Position numbers and translations under genes: made by a program
The notes under the pieces: generated by a model
Databases searched by the model: none
What the model was told of the DNA's origin: nothing
The model's input: the letters and a program-made list of their open reading frames with translations, nothing else
Shown: in pieces, positions 56,684 to 64,000 of the stretch
How the letters are laid out: the number at the start of each line of letters is the position of its first letter
Numbering within the stretch: the stretch's first letter is position 1
From: Diogma glabrata
Lineage: Eukaryota; Arthropoda; Insecta; Diptera; Cylindrotomidae
Direction: 5' to 3'
Length of the DNA: 64,000 nucleotides
Assembly (NCBI GenBank): GCA_963693315.1
Contig: OY856188.1
Location: 160,991,058 to 161,055,057 of the forward strand

Positions 56684-58943
56684 TTTGTTGGGAGCATAAA
56701 ACATTCATTCGTGAATGAATTTTGATGACACTTTGAAAAAAGATGCAAACATGTATGACAAAGAACTGATTAGTTTTTGAGCGATAGTGAACAAAGTGGT
56801 GGGGGGTCCCTGGAGCACCTGTTTTTTTGAAAGCTCTATAACTTCTGTACCCGATAAGCGAATTGGATGAAACTTGGTACATGAGTATGTAGTACGGTTT
56901 AAAATAGTTCTGCATCCCAACTTCAGGTTTTTCACTTCCGGTAAAAAAAATTTTTTTGTACTTTTTTGAAGTTTTTTCAGTGTCTTTATCCACACTACAG
57001 CCTACAATAATGAAGTGATTATAATGAAACTTATGGAATAGGGTTTCAATTAGTGTGAAAAGATAATTATCATGTTTTGGGACACATTGATCAAAGTGGT
57101 GGGGGGTCTACCATACAAATGCTGACTTTTCACACTTTGTTTTTTAAGTTTGTTGGGAGCATACAGACTTCATTCATTATTCAATTTTAATGACACTTTG
57201 GAAAAAGATGGTAACTTAAGTAACAAAGAACTGATTAGTTTTTGGATAATATTGGAATAAGTGGTGGGGGTCCTCCCGAACACCTGTTTAATGTGTCACA
57301 CATTTTTCAATGTTTGTTGGGAGCACACAGCATTCGTCCGTGAACGAATTTTGATGACACTTTGGAAAAAGATGCAAACATGTATGGCAAAGAACTGATT
57401 AGTTTTTGAGCGATAGTGAACAAAGTGGTTGGGGGGTCCCTGGAGCACCTGTTTTTTTGAAAGCTCTATAACTTCTGTACGTGATAAGCGAATTGGATGA
57501 AACTTGGTACATGAGTATGTAGTACGGTTTAAAATAGTTCTGCATCCCAACTTCCGGTTTTTCACTTCCGGTAAAAAAAATTTTTTTGTACTTTTTTGAA
57601 GTTTTTTCAGTGTCTTTATGCACACTACAGCCTACAATAACGAAGTGATTATAATGAAACTTATGGAATAGGGTTTCAATTAGTGTGAAAAGATAATTAT
57701 CATGTTTTGGGACACATTGATCAAAGTGGTGGGGGGTCTACCATACAAATGCTGACTTTTCACACTTTGTTTTTTAAGTTTGTTGGGAGCATACAGACTT
57801 CATTCATTATTCAATTTTAATGACACTTTGGAAAAAGATGGAAACTTAAGTAAAAAAGAACTGATTAGTTTTTGGATAATATTGGAATAAGTGGTGGGGG
57901 TCCTCCCGAACACCTGTTTAATGTGTCACACTTTTTTCAATGTTTGTTGGGAGCACACAGCATTCGTCCGTGAACGAATTTTGATGACACTTTGGAAAAA
58001 GATGCAAACATGTATGGCAAAGAACTGATTAGTTTTTGAGCGATAGTGAACAAAGTGGTGGGGGGTCCCTGGAGCACCTGTTTTTTTGAAAGCTCTATAA
58101 CTTCTGTACCCGATAAGCGAATTGGATGAAACTTGGTACATGAGTATGTAGTACGGTTTAAAATAGTTCTGCATCCCAACTTCCGGTTTTTCACTTCCGG
58201 TAAAAAAAATTTTTTTTTTACTTTTTTGAAGTTTTTTCAGTGTCTTTATGCACACTACAGCCTACAATAATGAAGTGATTATGATGAAACTTATGGAATA
58301 GGGTTCCAATTAGTGTGAAAAGATAATTATCATGTTTTGGGACACATTGATCAAAGTGGTGGGGGGTCTACCATACAAATGCTGACTTTTCACACTTTGT
58401 TTTTTAAGTTTGTTGGGAGCATACAGACTTCATTCATTAATTTATTTTAATGACACTTTGGAAAATGATGGAGACTTAAGTAACAAAGAACTGATTAGTT
58501 TTTGGATAATATTGGAATAAGTGGTGAGGGTCCTCCCGAACACCTGTTTAATGTGTCACACTTTTTTCAATGTTTGTTGGGAGCACACAGCATTCGTTCG
58601 TGAACGAATTTTGATGACACTTTGGAAAAAGATGCAAACATGTATGGCAAAGAACTGATTAGTTTTTGAGCGATAGTGAACAAAGTGGTGGGGGGTCCCT
58701 GGAGCACCTGTTTTTTTGAAAGCTCTATAACTTCTACCTGATAAGCGAATTGGATGAAACTTGGTACATGAGTATGTAGTACGGTTTAAAATAGTTCTGC
58801 ATCCCAACTTCCGGTTTTTTACTTCCGGTAAAAAAAAATTTTTTGTACTTTTTTAAAGTTTTGTCAGTGTCTTTATGCACACTACAGCCTACAATAACAA
58901 AGTGATTATGATGAAACTTATGGAATAGGGTTCCAATTAGTGT
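56684..58943 (+). repeat. 630-bp higher-order tandem repeat
   Basis: TTTGTTGGGAGCA starts at 56684, 57313, 57943 and 58573 (spacing 629, 630, 630). A second, internal series starts at 57149, 57779 and 58409 (630, 630). Each 630-bp unit therefore contains related sub-blocks sharing TTTGTTGGGAGCA, GATGACACTTTGGAAAAAGATG, ACTGATTAGTTTTT and AAGTGGTGGGGGGTC, at unequal spacing (466 and 164). Neighbouring 630-bp units differ by only a few bases. Confidence 0.95.
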
Positions 58944-59370
58944 TTGTTGGAAGCATACAACATTCGTTCGTTAAGTAATTTTGATTACACTTTGCAAAAA
59001 GATGCAAATATGTATGGCAAGGAACTGATTAGTTTTTTTAGTGATAGTGAACAAAGTGGTAGGGGGTCCTCCAAGCACCTGTTATTTTGGAAGCTCAATA
59101 GCAGTTGAGTTCTGCATCCTGAGTTCTGCATCCTAACTTCCGCTTTGTCACTTCTGATAAATTTTTTTTTACTTTTTCTCGTATAACAGAATTTATGTTT
59201 GTTGGGATACTACTGCCTGCTTTAATATTTTTATTATTAGAACTACGAAGTCCATAATATTGGTTAGCTTTTAATTAAAGTATTTTATGGATATTAGCTC
59301 ATTATATATCCAGAACACTATGTTTCCAGAGCTGTGGTGAAGTCAGCCTATGCATCAGCGTCGCAATATT

Positions 59371-59690
59371 TTTTGTTGTAGGTGAGAATTTTTTGTTGTT
59401 TAATAAAACACCATACGATTGCCAACTTTATAAGCTTATTTTGTTCAAAAGAGAAATTAAAATTATTAATACATATTTGGAAATAATTCAACGATAAGGC
59501 AAAATTTTTGAAAAAATTTAGTTTGAAAATTGAGGATAAGTTTTTAATTTTATTTTTATCGTTAACATTTTTTAATGTTTATTTATCTCAGCGTAAGTTA
59601 AGTGTAGTAGATTTGTTAATATGTAGTTTACTTTGGTGTTATATTCTGTTTGATTTAATTTGATTTCTTCATACTTTTAGGTCTTAATTG
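59371..59690. other. AT-rich DNA, no gene seen
   Basis: No recognisable feature. Confidence 0.5.
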
Positions 59691-59698
59691 TACCATTA

Positions 59699-59835
59699 GA
59701 TTGTTCATTGTTTGAATTGACAATTTTGACAGTTAAACTTGTTCATTGTTTGAATTGACAATTTTGACAGTTAAACTTAGCATGATTAGATTGTTCATTG
59801 TTTGAATTGACAATTTTGATGGTTAAACTTAGACA
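59699..59835 (+). repeat. Three short direct repeats upstream of a LINE
   Basis: TTGTTCATTGTTTGAATTGA plus CAATTTTGACAGTTAAACTT occurs at 59701, 59739 and 59791. They sit about 140 bp before the ORF and may be 5' leader repeats of the LINE. Confidence 0.8.
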
Positions 59836-59972
59836 TAGTGTCAAGTTATCCAGCTGTTAGAATTGTCAATTTATCAATTTAGATATTGTCTATTTGGAGA
59901 TTGTCTATCTATAACTTTTAATTTGATTTTGTTGTTGCGAATTATTGTTTTGCGAATTATTTATAATTTGAA

Positions 59973-60920
59973 ATGGCGAAATTGTCTATCAATTTTGCAA
60001 ATATAAGAGGGCTAAACGTCAACCTTAACGCGTTGCACCTTTATCTTGAGAATCTTAAGCCTGATATTCTTTTTTTAACGGAAACGATTATCAGTGCAAG
60101 AGCTGTGTCGCTGGACAAAACTAAATATGTTTGTCCCAACTATGAATTTGAATCTTCATTCTACTCCAAACATGGTGTTTGTGCGTTTATTAGAAATTCT
60201 GTACCATATGTGAGAATTAATAATTATGAATTAAATTCAAAATTTCATAATATGGTTTCCCTCAAGATTGCCTGCTCTAATCAAACTCTGTTTGTCTTTG
60301 GATTGTATCGCTCGCCCAACTCACCTGAGAACATAAATTTATTTCATGACCTATCTGAAAAGATAGATGGATTGGCCGTGTATCCTAATGCTAAAATTAT
60401 AGTTCTTGGTGATTTTAATGTTCATAATAAAGAATGGCTTAGACACAGCTCTAAAACTGACGAATTAGGTAAAGAAGCAGAGCTATTTGCTCTTTATCAT
60501 AATTTCACTCAGATAATAGACCAACCTACCAGAAGAGTCCCTGACATTCACGCCCAAAATAATAACTTGCTTGATTTGTTTTTGATAAATGATCCTTCGT
60601 TGGTACAGTTTAATGTATCAGATCCATTAGGTGGATCAGATCATAATTTGGTATCCACACATTTAAATATACAAGTACCTAAACAGTTTAAAACTAATCC
60701 TCGTCTTGTTTGGGATTATAAAGCTGCAGATTGGCAGGGGCTTAGAGTTTTCTTTAAATGGTTTCCCTGAAAACGTAGTTGTCTTTCCTATCGAGATCCA
60801 AACATCGCTGCTCCTAATTTTTCAGAAATAATACACATGGGTATGCGCAGGTTTATTCCAAATAGATTGATCGTTCCGAAGGTTGATCTATGGTTTTCAG
60901 GTAAATGCAAAGAAAACAGT
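59973..60920 (+). pseudogene. CR1-like LINE, endonuclease part, 3'-truncated
   Basis: ATG at 59973, open for 265 codons. It encodes an APE endonuclease with NFANIRGLNVN, LTETI, VFGLYRSPNS, VLGDFNVHNKEW, DLFLIND and GGSDHNLVSTHL, so the catalytic Glu, Asp, Asn and His positions are all present. The next block RLVWDYKAADWQGLRVFF begins the linker, and a frameshift or stop at about 60770 ends the frame. Further linker (PNIAAPNFSEII, FIPNRLIVPKVDLWF) continues in another frame to about 60900. No reverse transcriptase follows, and an A-rich segment and unrelated DNA begin instead. LINEs normally lose the 5' end, so this 3' loss points to a later deletion or rearrangement. Assignment to CR1 or a near clade is tentative. 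Confidence 0.85.
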
Positions 60921-60929
60921 TAAAATTAA

Positions 60930-62349
60930 AAAAAAAAGGCTTTTCAAAAGTTTATTCAAAACAAAACTGATGAAAACCTTAGATCAGGGCCGATCCTGCG
61001 TTGTACAAAAGTGCACAGTAAAACAGGGCGCTCAATTTATCACGAAAATAAGGGCGCAAAACCAACATCAATTAACAATTTAAATTGAATTAAACCGTTT
61101 AAAATAATATTTTATGAACATCAAATTTCTTTCTTTTTGTCCAGTGTTTCAAATATTTGCTTTCATTCATTTCTCCATATATGTATACAAATTTAAACAT
61201 ATAAAACATGTATTCTCTTTTCAACTTTAAATCTCAATACACACAAATTAAAAATAAAGAAACGAAACACACAAAAGTATTAGTACTGCTACTGTTCATT
61301 TTTAATTTTTGTTCACAAAATATTACCCATACTATTGATTGCTGCAATGTTTTGAAATATAATGCACATATACAATGAAAAGTCTGAACAGTTTTGAAAT
61401 TCTGTGCACCAAAATATTATTTTTTACAAGTATTAACGAAATTTTGAATAAAGCTATTTACAGATACATTAAACGTGTGCACAGTTTTGAAATTAGAATA
61501 ACAAAATCAGTTCTGGATGTTTATTATTGTGTATATATGATATTCTGAATGTGTATATTTTTTTATGTTGAGTATGGATAATAAATATTAAAATTCTATG
61601 GAAAAGAAAACTAGACAATTTTTTTTTGGTAATTGATAAATTTAAAAAGTAATGAATGAAATAGTAAAAATTAGGTCCATGCAATAAAAACAAAATTAAA
61701 GAAAACCATTTGAAGGGAAATAGTATATTATTTAATTAGGAGCTGAAGTGCTACTTTTTGTGTTAAGTCATTGAATATATATCTATGGAAGAGTAACTAG
61801 ACATTTTGAATGCAGCATCTAATTTTTAGTATAGTGTTTGCATTCTAGCTGGGCGGTACTGTTTACAATTTGCATATTTATATTTTCATAACAAATAAAA
61901 GAAATAATAAATGTTACATATAAATTTAAAAGCCTATTATGTTTGAATAAAATATTTCCTTATATTTCCATATATAAATATTTTTAATTGTCCATACAAC
62001 ACAAATTTTAATCATATTGAATTACTTTAAGAACACCTTACATTCGGCTGTGATAGCGTTTGAAATTTGGTTTGACAACGATGGATTAAGGAAATGACAT
62101 TTACGTAGGGTAATAATATATAAAATTAAACTAGAAAGTAACAGTTTTTGTAAAGCAAATACTTTATATTTTTGTTGAAACATCATTCTAAACCCTTTTT
62201 ATGCATAGTATTAGTAAAAATATTCTAATCATTGATATGGAATTCGATGATCAAATATCAGTTTATTTAAGATTATTTGTACATATTTTAATGCAACACT
62301 TCGTTTTTATGAATAAACTACTGCACAAATACTAATATGTAATTGTTTT
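60930..62349. other. AT-rich intergenic DNA
   Basis: No gene recognised. 61715-61760 repeats a phrase seen at 12560-12612. Confidence 0.55.
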
Positions 62350-62960
62350 GTAAAACATTAATTTAAACGAAGATTTTTTGCATTGAATTTTCTTGACAGT
62401 AATATTGTGTGAATTCATAGAATGTGTAATATTTCTATTATAATCAACATTCTAAGTCACGAGTGTATAGTCATTATTGATTGTTTTCCAATCAATGCGA
62501 AAATCAATGATCGACACTTGGTCAATTATTGTCATATATGCGCGCTTGCATATTTGCCAACATTTTGGGGAATTTTATTTATTCAGGATTTTGTGAGCAA
62601 TTAAACTCAAGTAACTATGGAATTAATTTGAATTTTTCCAATTCAAAGGCATGGTTGGAAATATCTCAGAAAAAAACTCAGTTTTTCTCTTTTACGTGTT
62701 TCGGTTGGGACTCGAACTCGTAACCTCATCAGTGCCAAACTGACGAGTTCAATTCCTTTGGCAGACACGTTTAGCCACTACGCCACCAAGGCGATGATAT
62801 TTCTAAGTTGAAACTTCATCATCAGTTATCTTACTTAAGTTGAATTTCTCAATCGTCAGTTAAACATAGTTTTTTTATGGAAATTTTATTCATTTTGAAT
62901 GCAGATTTTTTGCATTGAAGTTTTTGACAGTACTATTGTGTGAATTCATAGAAAGTGTAA
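62350..62960 (+). repeat. ~540-bp tRNA-bearing repeat unit, array 1
   Basis: GACAGTAATATTGTGTGAATTCATAG at about 62396 and GACAGTACTATTGTGTGAATTCATAG at about 62934 mark successive unit starts (~538 bp), each preceded by a GATTTTTTGCATTGAA phrase. The unit contains the tRNA-like module at 62695-62794 on the minus strand. The array breaks off at about 62960. Confidence 0.85.
62695..62794 (-). other. tRNA-like module (SINE head)
   Basis: On the minus strand GCCTTGGTGGCGTAGTGGC is an A-box match (TGGCGTAGTGG), and GGTTACGAGTTCGAGTCCC holds a B box. Between them a TCTGCCAAA loop resembles the anticodon loop of tRNA-Gly. The spacing is longer than in a true tRNA, and the acceptor ends do not pair convincingly, so this is a tRNA-derived promoter module, not a functional tRNA gene. 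Confidence 0.75.
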
Positions 62961-63650
62961 GTTTGGCACTTAATTTGAAAGGTTAGGAGTTCGAATCCCA
63001 ACCGAAACACGTAAAAGAGAAAAACTGAGTTTTTCCTGAGATATTTCCAACCATACCTTTGAATTGGAAAAATTCAAATTAATTCCATAGTTACTTGAGT
63101 TTAATTGCTCACAAAATCCTGAATAAATAAAATTCCCCAAAATGTTGGCAAATATGCAAGCGCGCATATATGACAATAATTGACCAAGTGTCGATCATTG
63201 ATTTTCGAATTGATTGGAAACAATCAATAATGGCTATATATTCGTGACTTAGAATGTTGACTACAATAGAAATATTACACATTCTATGAATTCACACAAT
63301 AGTACTGTCTAAATCTTCATTCAAAATGAATTAAATTTTCATAAAAAATTATGTGTAATTGACGATTGAGAAATTCAACTTAAGTAAGATAACTGATGAT
63401 GAAGTTTCAACTTAGAAATATCATCGCCTTGGTGGCGTAGTGGTTAAACGTGTCTGCCAAAGGAATTGAACTCGTCAGTTTGGCACAGATGAGGTTACGA
63501 GTTCGAGTCCCAGCCGAACACGTAAAAGAGAAAAACTGAGTTTTTTTCTGAGATATTTCCAGCCATGCCTTTGAATTGGAAAAATTCAAATAAATTCCAT
63601 AGTTACTTGAGTTTAATTGCTCACAAAATCCTGAATATTAATTTAAACTT
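62961..63650 (-). repeat. ~540-bp tRNA-bearing repeat unit, array 2 (inverted)
   Basis: From about 62965 the sequence runs backwards through the unit: a partial tRNA-like head (GAGTTCGAATCCC near 62990), TGACAATAATTGACCAAGTG, the unit start reversed at about 63300, and then the end of the neighbouring unit with a complete module at 63426-63520. It is therefore an inverted array facing array 1. Confidence 0.85.
63426..63520 (+). other. tRNA-like module (SINE head), plus-strand copy
   Basis: GCCTTGGTGGCGTAGTGGTT and GGTTACGAGTTCGAGTCCC carry the A- and B-box matches, 93% or so like the 62.7-kb copy by eye. It is followed by the AACACGTAAAAGAGAAAAAC tail common to all copies. Confidence 0.75.
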
Positions 63651-63789
63651 TAGTTTTTATAAATTTTGTTTAATTTGAATATCTTAAAGTAGAATTTCGA
63701 ATAAAAGCTATCATTTTATTTTAAAATACAAAACGAAATATGTCAATTGTCATGGATGAAGAACGCACAGATATACAAATTACGGGCTT

Positions 63790-63866
63790 GGGCCATCTTC
63801 AGGATAATAAATCTAACAGTAATAATTTTAATATTTTTGATAGTTTTATGATCCTGAAGATGGGCC
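63790..63866. repeat. Inverted repeat, 16-bp arms
   Basis: GGGCCATCTTCAGGAT (63790-63805) and ATCCTGAAGATGGGCC (63851-63866) pair with one mismatch around a 45-nt AT-rich loop. Probably a small fold-back or transposon end pair. Confidence 0.8.
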
Positions 63867-64000
63867 TAGTCTAAAATATGTAGATATTTAATAATAAACA
63901 AAGTATTTTAATTCAATTGAGGAAGAACAAATTTAAAATCAAATATTACAAATGGTATGCAACAAATTTTAAAATACGATAAGATAAGCCACAACAATTT
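63867..64000. other. AT-rich DNA to window end
   Basis: No feature recognised. Confidence 0.5.

Larger units (their letters stand above)
56085..59370 (+). repeat. Repeat family S, copy C (amplified)
   Basis: Opens with CTTCACCACA (56091-56100), itself followed by a short complement (TTGTGTGAAG), and closes with TGTGGTGAAG (59333-59342), the reverse complement of the opening. The homology with copy A continues ~30 bp past this to about GTCGCAATATTTT, so the inverted repeats are subterminal. No protein is encoded. Apparent reading frames on both strands are products of the tandem array. Confidence 0.88.

Noticed and set aside
56545..58807. Several 60-109-codon frames on both strands, near identical to one another
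   Set aside because: They repeat with the 630-bp array of family S, are shifted by indels and show no domain.
63426..63520. Functional tRNA gene
   Set aside because: A and B boxes are present, but spacing is too long, the arms do not pair well and the module repeats with its flanks. Called a tRNA-derived module instead.

Overview
The window looks like AT-rich nuclear DNA from an arthropod, most likely an insect. It has poly-A/poly-T tracts, microsatellites, tRNA-type polymerase III modules and a mixture of transposon classes typical of insects: LOA/R1-like, RTE, Jockey and CR1-like LINEs, a BEL/Pao element with an envelope-like gene, a Gypsy-type primer-binding site, a Crypton, a Helitron and several MITE-like repeats. 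I recognise no intact host protein-coding gene. The species cannot be fixed from the sequence.

Layout. 1-7.1 kb: two copies of a dispersed repeat (here called R) with a 5'-truncated LOA/R1-like LINE (2037-5307) inserted in the first, flanked by a 12-bp target-site duplication (TSD). 7.2-9.5 kb: a GC-richer LTR-retroelement leader with a tRNA-Lys primer-binding site, then a 55-bp minisatellite. 12.75-16.16 kb: a near-complete minus-strand RTE element with a 12-bp TSD, an AG-repeat tail, TATA-bearing 81-bp repeats upstream of the ORF, and only two in-frame stops. 18.9-20.2 kb: first copy of a repeat family S. 20.2-24.4 kb: two decayed coding remnants and a palindrome-rich MITE. 25-29 kb: a candidate small secreted peptide, hairpins and two related MITEs. 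29.6-30.5 kb: Helitron helicase remnant with its 3' terminus. 31.1-32.35 kb: tandem short elements whose ends match the Crypton further on. 33.4-33.85 kb: 150-bp satellite. 35.8-36.8 kb: CXC-domain pseudogene and a fold-back. 37.5-39.2 kb: inverted S copy.

39.7-55.6 kb is a nest at least three levels deep. An R repeat was split by a BEL/Pao element (39760-54944; 5-bp TSD). Its 5' LTR was split by a Crypton (39860-41940). Its env-like gene was split by a Jockey LINE with ORF1 and most of ORF2 open. A perfect 49-bp inverted repeat starts at the env stop.

56.1-59.4 kb is the third S copy, expanded into a 630-bp higher-order tandem repeat. 59.7-60.9 kb is a 3'-truncated CR1-like LINE. 62.35-63.65 kb is a ~540-bp unit carrying a tRNA-like module, present in two arrays of opposite orientation. 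Nothing indicates that these genes cooperate as a pathway. The window is a record of successive insertions, and most coding parts carry stops or frameshifts.
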